Origin: Mucilaginibacter gilvus
GTDB taxonomy: Bacteria; Bacteroidota; Bacteroidia; Sphingobacteriales; Sphingobacteriaceae
Assembly: GCF_004054195.1 (NCBI RefSeq)
Contig: NZ_SBIW01000009.1
Coordinates: 1-55,802, forward strand
Direction: 5' to 3'
Length of the DNA: 55,802 nucleotides
Shown one piece after another: positions 25,600-33,786 of the stretch; within the stretch, counting starts at the first letter, position 1; each line of letters opens with the position of its first letter. The position numbers and the translations under genes are program-made. Below the pieces are notes generated by a model that saw only the letters and a program-made list of their open reading frames with translations, made no database searches and was not told the DNA's origin.

Positions 25600-25913
25600 G
25601 AAAATAACGAATCTTAAATTATTTACCAATAGTTTAAAATTTATTTCATGCAAATTGCTTAAGTGGCAAACATTTGCGATCAAAAAAATAAAATGGCATA
25701 ATCTCTTCAACCCTTGCTATATAAAAAATTAATATTTACCATTGTGTAGTGTTGACACATAGTCTTTTTTTGTGTCGATGATAAACCAATTAAACAGCAC
25801 TAATTTCACGAATAAGGCGAATTACACAAACGGAGGAATGAGGCATGTGTTGCAGGTTTTATACTCCCCAGTGTTTTTGGCGAATAAGCGTTAACCAAAC
25901 GAATTAAATATAT
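25600..25913. other. Promoter region between divergent genes
   Basis: About 310 AT-rich bases between the divergent DUF3857 and GH3 genes. No conserved TAnnTTTG at ideal spacing was found for the GH3 start, and no gene is supported. A weak inverted pair (GTTGACAC ... GTGTCGAT, 25752-25781) is too imperfect to call an operator. Confidence 0.35.
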
Positions 25914-28244
25914 ATGAAAAGAAAGTATCTTTTGCTGATAGCTATCCTCCCCGCCATCGCGTCGGCACAAACCAAATACACCGAAAGTAAGAACGGCGAT
26001 GTGGTAACTGTTACCAATTCCGGCGGCCAAAAGCTGGGTTACTCTGCAACATCGGGCGTTAAAGTTTTAACGGTCGACGGCTTAGCTTTTAAAGACCTCA
26101 ACAAAAATGGCAAGCTGGATAAGTATGAAGACTGGCGCCTACCCGTGGATGTGCGCGCTAAGGACCTTGCCGGTAAAATGAGCGTGGAGCAAATTGCCGG
26201 GTTGATGCTGTACAGCCGTCACCAAATGATCCCATCTATCCCGGTTGGTCCGTTTGCAGGTACGTATAATGGTAAACCACTTGCCGAAAGCGGTGCCAAT
26301 GCCTGGGACCTGTCAGATCAGCAAAAAACATTTTTAAAGAACGATAACGTGCGCCACGTGCTCATCACCTCCGTGCAAAGCCCGGAAGTTGCTGCCAAAT
26401 GGAACAACAATGCGCAGGCTTTGGTAGAGAGTATTGGATTGGGTATCCCCAACAATAACAGCTCTGACCCACGCCATGGTACTTTGGCTACTGCCGAATT
26501 TAACGCCGGCGCGGGCGGTACAATTTCCATGTGGCCGGGCTCTTTGGGTATGGCTGCCACGTTCGATCCATCGGTTACCCAAAACTTTGGGCACATTGCC
26601 GCTCAGGAATACCGGGCGCTGGGTATTGCTACAGCTTTATCCCCACAAGTGGATATCTCTACCGACCCACGCTGGAACCGTGTGAGCGGTACCTTTGGCG
26701 AAGATCCGCAACTGGCCGCAGATATGGCAAGGGCCTATATCGATGGTTTCCAAACGTCAACAGGTGATAAAGAAATTAAAAATGGCTGGGGCTTTAACAG
26801 CGTAAACGCCATGGTAAAACACTGGCCGGGCGGTGGCGCCGGCGAAGGTGGGCGCGACGCGCATTATGGTTTTGGTAAATACGCGGTATACCCGGGCAAC
26901 AATTTCCAGGAACATTTTATACCGTTTACCCAGGGCGCTTTTAAACTGAACGGCAAAACAAGTATGGCCGCAGCGGTGATGCCTTATTACACCATCAGCT
27001 GGCAACAGGACACCAAAAATCACGAAGCTGTAGCCAACAATTACAATAAATACATCATCACCGACTTGCTGCGCAACAAGTATAAATACGATGGCGTGGT
27101 ATGTACCGACTGGCTGGTTACCGGTGATGAAACCGTGATCAACAGCTTTTTGTCGGGAAAATCATGGGGGATGGAAAAGGCTACCATTGCCGAACGCCAC
27201 TACAAAATTTTAATGGCCGGTGTTGACCAGTTTGGCGGTAATAACGATATGGTGCCGGTAATTGCCGCTTACCAGATGGGCGTTAAAGAACATGGCGAAG
27301 CATTTATGCGCGCCCGTTTTGAGCAATCTGCCTTGCGTTTGTTAAGAGGCAGTTTTCGCACGGGTTTATTTGAGAACCCTTACCTGGATACCGAAACTAC
27401 TAAGAAAACGGTAGGTAATGCCGATTTTATGGCGGCGGGTTACCAGGCGCAGCTAAAATCGATAGTGATGCTGAAGAACAAGGCAAATGTATTGCCATTG
27501 CAAACCGGCAAAACAGTGTACGTGCCTAAGAAATTCACCCCGGCAGGCGTTAACTTTTTGGGCATGAAAACGCCTGAGAAAAATGAATACCCGGTGAACA
27601 TGGAGACGGTAAAAAAATATTTTAAAGTGACAGAGAACCCAGAGGAGGCAGATTATGCGCTGGTATTTATTGCCAGCCCGATAGGCCATGGCGGTTACAG
27701 CGCGGATGATGTAGCAGCCGGTGGTAACGGCTACCTGCCGGTATCTTTACAATATGGTAAATACACTGCCGAAACCGCCCGCGAAACCAGTTTAGCCGGT
27801 GGCGATCCATTGGAGAAATTCACCAATCGCAGTTACAAAGGAAAATCTGAAACGTCAACCAACGTTACCGATCTGGCTATGTTGACCGATACTTACGCCA
27901 AAATGAAAGGCAAGCCGGTTATCGTATCAATAAACCTGAGCAACCCAATGGTTTTTGCCGAACTGGAGAAACAGGCCAATGCGATCATTGTAGATTTTGG
28001 TGTACAGGGCCAGGCCAGCCTGGATATCCTGACAGGCAAGACAGAGCCATCCGCTTTATTGCCATTACAAATGCCTTTAGACATGAAAGTGGTTGAAGCC
28101 CAGTTTGAAGATGTACCGCACGATATGAAATGCTACACCGACAGCGAAGGCCACACCTACGATTTTGGCTACGGATTGAACTGGAAAGGCGTTATAAAAG
28201 ATGGCCGTACAGCTAAGTATGTAAAGGTTGTGGCTAAACCATAG
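25914..28244 (+). CDS. GH3-family beta-glycosidase, exported
   Basis: A 776-residue enzyme with a signal peptide (MKRKYLLLIAILPAIASAQ). An EF-hand-like segment (FKDLNKNGKLDKYEDWRLP) opens the N-terminal TIM barrel. The catalytic nucleophile is Asp399 in YDGVVCTDW. The C-terminal alpha/beta sandwich follows (GKPVIVSINLSNPM ... LPLQMPLD). It probably removes beta-linked terminal sugars from oligosaccharides in the periplasm. It neighbours a carboxylesterase and a GH78 enzyme on the same strand, but long gaps suggest separate transcripts. Confidence 0.93.
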   Translation: MKRKYLLLIAILPAIASAQTKYTESKNGDVVTVTNSGGQKLGYSATSGVKVLTVDGLAFKDLNKNGKLDKYEDWRLPVDVRAKDLAGKMSVEQIAGLMLYSRHQMIPSIPVGPFAGTYNGKPLAESGANAWDLSDQQKTFLKNDNVRHVLITSVQSPEVAAKWNNNAQALVESIGLGIPNNNSSDPRHGTLATAEFNAGAGGTISMWPGSLGMAATFDPSVTQNFGHIAAQEYRALGIATALSPQVDISTDPRWNRVSGTFGEDPQLAADMARAYIDGFQTSTGDKEIKNGWGFNSVNAMVKHWPGGGAGEGGRDAHYGFGKYAVYPGNNFQEHFIPFTQGAFKLNGKTSMAAAVMPYYTISWQQDTKNHEAVANNYNKYIITDLLRNKYKYDGVVCTDWLVTGDETVINSFLSGKSWGMEKATIAERHYKILMAGVDQFGGNNDMVPVIAAYQMGVKEHGEAFMRARFEQSALRLLRGSFRTGLFENPYLDTETTKKTVGNADFMAAGYQAQLKSIVMLKNKANVLPLQTGKTVYVPKKFTPAGVNFLGMKTPEKNEYPVNMETVKKYFKVTENPEEADYALVFIASPIGHGGYSADDVAAGGNGYLPVSLQYGKYTAETARETSLAGGDPLEKFTNRSYKGKSETSTNVTDLAMLTDTYAKMKGKPVIVSINLSNPMVFAELEKQANAIIVDFGVQGQASLDILTGKTEPSALLPLQMPLDMKVVEAQFEDVPHDMKCYTDSEGHTYDFGYGLNWKGVIKDGRTAKYVKVVAKP

Positions 28245-28257
28245 TATAATCAAATAA

Positions 28258-28380
28258 AAACCGTCGCCCTGAATTTATTTCAGGATCCCATAGGACAGGT
28301 ATCCAACCGCGCTTAGCCACTAAGCACGGTTGGTTGCTTTGCAAGTGGGGTGCCGAAATAAATTCGGCAAGACGTGTTAG
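28258..28380. repeat. Intergenic repeat with three hairpins
   Basis: Three consecutive inverted repeats: CCTGAATTTATTTCAGG (28268-28284), CCAACCGCGCTTAG with TAAGCACGGTTGG (around 28304-28333), and TGCCGAATAAATTCGGCA-type pairing near 28351-28369. The opening resembles a dispersed 'CCTGA...TTCAGG' element of Bacteroidota, also seen in part at 29996. No T-tract marks it as a simple terminator. Confidence 0.6.
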
Positions 28381-28451
28381 TTTAGTCCAGTTGTGCTGTT
28401 GTCACCAACAATATTTAAATCGTACATTTAACCAACCACTAACCAATTACT

Positions 28452-29984
28452 ATGAAGCGCCTTCTTATCCTCCCTTTGATCTTACTGTGTGGTTGTGCTA
28501 TGGCACAAACCAAATCTATGGTCGCCAAAATTGATGCCGGCCTGGTACGGGGCGTTTCTAACAGCACCGGCGACGTAATGAGCTATAAGGGGATTCCCTT
28601 TGCCGCGCCGCCCGTTGGCGATCTGCGCTGGAAAGCACCTCAGCCGGTAAAAGCGTGGGAAGGCGTAAAGGACTGCACCAAATTTTCTAAAATGCCGGTA
28701 CAGGCTAAGCCAAATGAATTTGGCGTTTATACCCGCGAATTTTTAATAAAAGATGAACCACTAAGCGAAGATTGCCTTTACCTTAACGTGTGGACCGGGG
28801 CTAAAATCCCATCCGAAAAACGCCCGGTAATTGTATGGATTTACGGTGGCGGCTTTAGCAGCGGTGGTACCAATGTGCCTATTTACGATGGTGAAGCTTT
28901 GGCCAAAAAGGGAGTGATATTGGTAAGCGTAAATTATCGCGTGGGTATATTGGGCTTTTTTGCCCATCCGGAACTCACCGCGGAATCGCCCAACCACGCA
29001 TCGGGCAATTACGGCTTGATGGATCAACTGGCTGGCCTGCAATGGGTGAAAAAAAACATAGCAGCTTTTGGTGGCGACCCTACCAATGTAACCATCGCGG
29101 GGCAATCGGCAGGCTCAATGAGCGTAAATTGCTTAACCGCATCACCGTTGGGGAAAGGTTTATTCCAAAAAGCCATTGCCGAAAGCGGCGCGTCTTTCTT
29201 AGCCGGTCCATTTGGAGGGCCTGATTTGAAGCAGGCGGAAGAGGAGGGCGTAAAAACCGCTAAGAAGTTGCAGGCAAATTCGCTGGCCGAACTGCGCAAA
29301 TTATCTACCGAAGAATTATTAAAACAAAACGGTGGCCGCCCTATCATAGATGGCTATGTGTTGCCGGCCTCAATTGCCGGGTCCTATGCTGCCGACAAAG
29401 AAAACCAGGTTGCACTGCTCACCGGCTGGAATGCGGATGACGCCTTTATTGGCAAGTTAAAAACCGCAGTAGAATATAAAGCCGATATTCAAAAAAGGTA
29501 CGCGGCAAATTCCGCTGAGTTTTTAAAACATTACCCTGGTAAAACCGATGCAGAAGCCGCAGAATCGCAGATACGAATATCGCGAGATATGACATTTGGG
29601 GTTCAAAATTACACATGGGCAAATGTGCAGAGCGCCAAAAAAAAAGCAAAGGTTTACTTGTACCGCTTTACCCGCCGCATGCCCGCTACCGAAGCATTTA
29701 AAAAGTACGGCGCATTCCATACCGGCGAGGTTGGTTATGTATTCGACAACCTCAAATTTTTGAATCGTCCGTTCGAGCCGGTTGATCAGCAACTGGCGGA
29801 TACCATGTCGTCTTACTGGGTGAATTTCGTAACATCGGGTGATCCTAACGGTCCTGGCTTGCCTGCTTGGCCGGTTTATAACAGCAAGGGCAACCAGGTG
29901 ATGATACTGGGCGAAAAACCCGCCGCAGAGCCATTACCCGATAAAGCCTCGTTGGATTTTATGGTGAAGGAAATGATGAAATAA
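28452..29984 (+). CDS. Type B carboxylesterase, exported
   Basis: A 510-residue esterase with a lipoprotein-like signal (LILPLILLCGCAMAQ, possible lipobox cysteine at residue 15). Family motifs: SEDCLYLNVW, YGGGFSSGG (oxyanion hole), VSVNYRVGILGF and GQSAGS with Ser219 as nucleophile. The catalytic His is in KKYGAFHTGEVGYVF. In Bacteroidota such enzymes deacylate plant polysaccharides or aromatic esters. It lies between two glycosidases on the same strand, which suggests joint use. Confidence 0.93.
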   Translation: MKRLLILPLILLCGCAMAQTKSMVAKIDAGLVRGVSNSTGDVMSYKGIPFAAPPVGDLRWKAPQPVKAWEGVKDCTKFSKMPVQAKPNEFGVYTREFLIKDEPLSEDCLYLNVWTGAKIPSEKRPVIVWIYGGGFSSGGTNVPIYDGEALAKKGVILVSVNYRVGILGFFAHPELTAESPNHASGNYGLMDQLAGLQWVKKNIAAFGGDPTNVTIAGQSAGSMSVNCLTASPLGKGLFQKAIAESGASFLAGPFGGPDLKQAEEEGVKTAKKLQANSLAELRKLSTEELLKQNGGRPIIDGYVLPASIAGSYAADKENQVALLTGWNADDAFIGKLKTAVEYKADIQKRYAANSAEFLKHYPGKTDAEAAESQIRISRDMTFGVQNYTWANVQSAKKKAKVYLYRFTRRMPATEAFKKYGAFHTGEVGYVFDNLKFLNRPFEPVDQQLADTMSSYWVNFVTSGDPNGPGLPAWPVYNSKGNQVMILGEKPAAEPLPDKASLDFMVKEMMK

Positions 29985-29994
29985 AAAAAAATTT

Positions 29995-30091
29995 TTGTCA
30001 CCCTGAGCGATAGCAAAGGATCTAATAGCGAACTGTGCATCACCGATATACCAATCGACGAACAGATGCTTTACGCTGTTCAGCATGACAA
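29995..30091. repeat. REP-like element (GTCACCCTGAGCG ... CAGCATGACA)
   Basis: The left end TTGTCACCCTGAGCG pairs with the right end CGCTGTTCAGCATGACAA, with an intervening loop of about 60 bases. Palindromes of this form recur between genes in Bacteroidota (general knowledge). It lies between the carboxylesterase and the GH78 gene, beginning 11 bases after the stop codon. Confidence 0.6.
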
Positions 30092-30181
30092 TTTTTGAGC
30101 ATTTACAAGCAGCATACCCCAGCACAGTTTTCACAAAAACAAATTCTACCTTTAGCCAACCTGTTATAAATTTTCTTGCTT

Positions 30182-32554
30182 ATGAAGTTTATCTACACTG
30201 CTGTATTGGCATTGGCCTGCTTTACAGTTTCGCTAAGCGCGGGGGCGCAAACTATAAACCCCACATTATTATCCCAGCAATGGAAGGCCTCCTGGATAAC
30301 GGTTCCTAACGAGCCGGTGCATGAATATGGTATTTACCATTTCCAAAAATCGGTAGATCTGCCAACCAAACCCGCCAGGTTTGTTATCCATATCTCGGCA
30401 GATAACCGCTATAAATTATATGTAAACCATACGCTGGTTTCCCTTGGTCCCGCCCGTGGCGATACTTACTACTGGAACTATGAAACTGTTGATATTGCGC
30501 AATACCTCATTGGGGGTAAGAACACTATCGCGGCCACCGTATGGAACGATGGCGAATATCGCCCCGAGGCGCAGATAACCCAGCAAACCGCCTTCATTTT
30601 GCAGGGCGATACCAGGGTTGAAGAAATTTTTAATACAGATGCAAGCTGGAAATGCGTCCGCGATAATGCGTACAAACCCCTGCTTGGTGTTGGTTACAGT
30701 ACCTACTACGTAGCAGGCCCCGGCGAACTGGTGGACATGCACAAAACGGTTAAAGATTGGCAGAATAATGATAGTGGTTGGCTCAGCGCGCAAAAAATAG
30801 ACTGGGGTAGCCCCAAAGGCTTCACCAACGCTTTTGGCTGGATGCTGGTGCCATCGTCATTACCGCAAATGGAAATGAAACAGCAGCGGCTTGTTGCCCT
30901 GCGGAAAGCTACAGGAATTAGTGTTCCTGCGTCTTTTCCGGCGGAGAAAACGGCGATCACTATACCGGCCAATACCAAAGCCTCGCTATTGCTGGATCAG
31001 TCCTTCCTTACCAACGCCTATCTTACCGTTAACTTTAGCGGCGGTGATAATGCGGGCATCTCCTTCACCTATTGCGAATCGCCGATGAAGAACGTGGGCA
31101 ACACCTATCAGATAGTAAAACCAAACCGAAACGAGGTGGAGGGCTATAAATTTGTCGGCCGTAAAGACAGCGTGATCTCGGATGGAACCACTAAGCAAAG
31201 CTTTACAACGCTGGCATTCCGCACCTACAGATATATTTTGGTAAATATTTCCACCAAAGACGAACCATTGACTATCGACGATATCTACGGCACGTTTACC
31301 GGCTACCCCTTTAAATTCAACGCAAAACTAAACGCGGGCAACCCCGAGATGCAGCAAATGCTGGATATCGGCTTCCGTACCGCCCGTTCCTGCGCCATGG
31401 AAACCTATTTCGATTGCCCCTATTACGAGCAGCTGCAATATATAGGTGATGGCCGTATTCAGGCGCTGATATCTTATTACAATACCGGCGACGACCGGCT
31501 GGCCCGCAACGCCCTTAACCAAATGGATCACTCGCGCCTGGCGGAAGGTATCACCCTGAGCAGGCACCCCTCGTTTAGTCCGCAAATTATCTCCACGTTC
31601 TCGCTTTGGTATATCAGTATGCTGCACGATTACTGGATGTACCGCAACGATGAAGCTTTTGTAAAAGACAAACTGGACGGCGCCCGGCAGGTGCTGGCCT
31701 TCTTTGCAAAGTATCAGCAAGCCGATGGCTCGCTAAAAAACCCGCCGTACTGGAGGTTTGTAGATTGGGTAGGAACCAAGGGCTGGGATTTTGGCCAGCC
31801 GCCAAAAGACGCTGACGGTAACTCGGCCATGCTGGATATGCAATTGCTGTGGACGCTACAGCAAGCCGTCGAAATGGAACGCAAAATAGGCCTGCCCGTT
31901 TACGCCGAAATGTACAAGGCCCGCGCGGCAAAATTAAAAGCTACCATTCAGCGCAAGTACTGGGATGCCGCCAAAGGTTTTTATGCCGACGCAAGCGATA
32001 AGCGGACCTATAGCCAGCATGCTAACGCGCTGGCTATTTTAAGTGGCGTGGCCGGAGCCAATATCGTTTCGCTTGCCAAAAAAATAGAGGCAGACAGTAG
32101 CCTGGTAAAATGCACCATCTACTTCAAATACTATTTGCACCAGGCGCTGGTAAAAGGCGGGCTGGGGAACGATTATATGAACTGGCTGGATGTTTGGCGA
32201 AACAACATTAAAATGGGCCTTACCACCTGGGCCGAGATCTCCGACCTGGAGCACGACCGCAGCGATTGCCATGCCTGGGGAGCCAGTCCCAATATCGAGT
32301 TCTTCCGTACGGTACTGGGGATAGATAGCTATGCCCCCGGCTTCCGCAAAATAAAGATAGAACCACGCCTGGGCAAGATGGAGAACGCATCGGGCGAAAT
32401 CCCGCATCCTAACGGCATTGTAGCAGTTAACTATGCAAAAAGCGGCGGGCACTGGGCTATTAATATCAGCCTGCCTATGCGCACCGATGGGGTGTTGGTA
32501 TGGAAGGGGAAAAGCTACCCTTTAAAGGGCGGGAAGAATTTGTTGCGTATTTAA
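30182..32554 (+). CDS. Alpha-L-rhamnosidase-like protein, GH78 family
   Basis: A 790-residue exported enzyme from ATG 30182 (MKFIYTAVLALAC signal). N-terminal beta domains (WKASWITVPNEPVHEYGIYHFQ region, GPARGDTYYWNYETVDIAQYL) precede the (alpha/alpha)6 barrel. The ETYFDCPYYEQLQYIGDGR block holds the acidic residues of GH78 catalysis. The C-terminal GASPNIEFFRTVLGID and a final beta domain match the family. It would remove rhamnose-type sugars in the periplasm. The missing SusC/SusD pair means the whole uptake system is not here. Confidence 0.88.
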   Translation: MKFIYTAVLALACFTVSLSAGAQTINPTLLSQQWKASWITVPNEPVHEYGIYHFQKSVDLPTKPARFVIHISADNRYKLYVNHTLVSLGPARGDTYYWNYETVDIAQYLIGGKNTIAATVWNDGEYRPEAQITQQTAFILQGDTRVEEIFNTDASWKCVRDNAYKPLLGVGYSTYYVAGPGELVDMHKTVKDWQNNDSGWLSAQKIDWGSPKGFTNAFGWMLVPSSLPQMEMKQQRLVALRKATGISVPASFPAEKTAITIPANTKASLLLDQSFLTNAYLTVNFSGGDNAGISFTYCESPMKNVGNTYQIVKPNRNEVEGYKFVGRKDSVISDGTTKQSFTTLAFRTYRYILVNISTKDEPLTIDDIYGTFTGYPFKFNAKLNAGNPEMQQMLDIGFRTARSCAMETYFDCPYYEQLQYIGDGRIQALISYYNTGDDRLARNALNQMDHSRLAEGITLSRHPSFSPQIISTFSLWYISMLHDYWMYRNDEAFVKDKLDGARQVLAFFAKYQQADGSLKNPPYWRFVDWVGTKGWDFGQPPKDADGNSAMLDMQLLWTLQQAVEMERKIGLPVYAEMYKARAAKLKATIQRKYWDAAKGFYADASDKRTYSQHANALAILSGVAGANIVSLAKKIEADSSLVKCTIYFKYYLHQALVKGGLGNDYMNWLDVWRNNIKMGLTTWAEISDLEHDRSDCHAWGASPNIEFFRTVLGIDSYAPGFRKIKIEPRLGKMENASGEIPHPNGIVAVNYAKSGGHWAINISLPMRTDGVLVWKGKSYPLKGGKNLLRI

Positions 32555-32631
32555 ACCATTGATTTTAATGATTTTTTTGATCTGCGTGATTTTTCATCAG
32601 CGCAATCTATTTATCATTAAAATCTACGGTT
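32554..32631. repeat. Intergenic inverted repeat (GATTTTAATGAT ... ATCATTAAAATC)
   Basis: Arms 32554-32572 and 32613-32631 pair over 19 positions with two to three mismatches. The central part carries TGATCTGCGTGATTTTTCATCAGCG, which itself forms a small stem. The repeat starts at the GH78 stop codon and may act as an mRNA 3' end. The stretch 32640-32720 beyond it is GC-rich and holds no gene. Confidence 0.6.
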
Positions 32632-32883
32632 CAGAAAGCTGCGATAGGGATGGGCGCGTATACCGGCCATAGAGCGTAAGGCCTGCGGCCGTATGAGCAT
32701 CAGCCAGGGCCAAAGGCATCGCCATTACAACAGTTTATACCTTTATCCACACCATCCTGTTTCATGTTTAGCCAATGTCATAAAGCCGGTATAATTCCGG
32801 CGGTTGTAAACCTTTTTAAGAATAAAAGGGTTAATTAACCAGTGTTTCTACATTACGTGGAAAAATTAGGTAGATACAATTTT

Positions 32884-32932
32884 AAATGTATATTTGACAC
32901 TTATTAAATGTATAGTGTTTTAATATACATTT
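32884..32932. promoter_or_regulatory. Promoter/operator region of the sugar phosphate operon
   Basis: A -7-like TATATTTG lies at 32889-32896. The word AAATGTATA occurs at 32884-32892 and 32906-32914, and its inverse TATACATTT at 32924-32932. The site is about 75-125 bases before ATG 33008. The symmetric copies suggest a regulator-binding site; the regulator is not in the window. Confidence 0.45.
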
Positions 32933-33007
32933 TATATTTATTTATTATTAAAAATGTGATATTTACAAACTTTAACACCAACTAACGGCTATAAATACCA
33001 CGGGTTC

Positions 33008-33763
33008 ATGAAAACAACACCTTCTCAGTTAAAAATCCTCTCTATCGACATTGGTGGTTCCAGCATCAAGGCTACAATTTTGGATAGCAAAGGCACCCTG
33101 AAGATGGATTACAAAAAAGTGGTGACGCCGAAACCGGCCACTCCCGAAAATGTGATCAAATCTATAAAAACACTGGTGAAGGATTATCCCGCATACGATA
33201 GAGTATCGGTTGGCTTCCCGGGTTATGTGCGCAACGGCATTGTAAAAACTGCTCCAAACCTGGGTAACGATTTCTGGAAGGATGTAAACTTCCGCCTAAA
33301 GCTGGAAGAGGCTTTGGGTAAAGATGCACAGGTAGTAAACGATGCCGATATGCAGGGCCTTGGCGTTGTAAGCGGCAAAGGGCTGGAGATGGTAATTACC
33401 CTGGGTACTGGCTTTGGTACAGCGTTATTAATGGACGGGCACCTGCTGCCGCATTTAGAGGTGGCGCATCACCCGGTATCAAAAGGCCGCGATTACGATG
33501 AATACATCGGCGATATAGCGCTTGATAAAGAAGGCGTAAAAAAATGGAACAGCCGTATTAAAAAGGTTTTCAAGATCCTGAAAACCGTGTTTAACTACGA
33601 TTACCTGTATATAGGCGGAGGCAACTCCGATAGGCTTACCTTTAAGCTGGATAAAAATATGAAGATTGTAACCAATGCCGATGGCATAAAAGGTGGGGCG
33701 AGATTGTGGGCAGAAGATAAACACCCGGTTACACACACAACAATGGCAACCCCAACTAAATAA
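33008..33763 (+). CDS. ppgK: Polyphosphate glucokinase-like ROK kinase
   Basis: A 251-residue kinase. The N-terminal phosphate loop is SIDIGGSSIKA; the catalytic base is in NDADMQGLG; the second phosphate-binding loop is LGTGFGTALL. It lacks the CxCGxxGC zinc motif of many ROK glucokinases and resembles the polyphosphate-dependent group (VSVGFPGYVRNGIVKTAPNL). It would phosphorylate glucose with polyphosphate or ATP, giving the substrate of zwf in the same gene row. It starts 23 bases before tkt and leads the operon. Confidence 0.8.
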   Translation: MKTTPSQLKILSIDIGGSSIKATILDSKGTLKMDYKKVVTPKPATPENVIKSIKTLVKDYPAYDRVSVGFPGYVRNGIVKTAPNLGNDFWKDVNFRLKLEEALGKDAQVVNDADMQGLGVVSGKGLEMVITLGTGFGTALLMDGHLLPHLEVAHHPVSKGRDYDEYIGDIALDKEGVKKWNSRIKKVFKILKTVFNYDYLYIGGGNSDRLTFKLDKNMKIVTNADGIKGGARLWAEDKHPVTHTTMATPTK

Positions 33764-33786
33764 CAAACCTTTCTTTTAATACGACG

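Noticed and set aside
28258..28380. Simple terminator after the GH3 gene
   Set aside because: There are three hairpins in series without a T-tract, better explained as a repeat element than a terminator alone.
32640..32720. GC-rich patch that might hold a small gene or RNA
   Set aside because: No frame with a start and no convincing stem could be supported; it may be part of a repeat.
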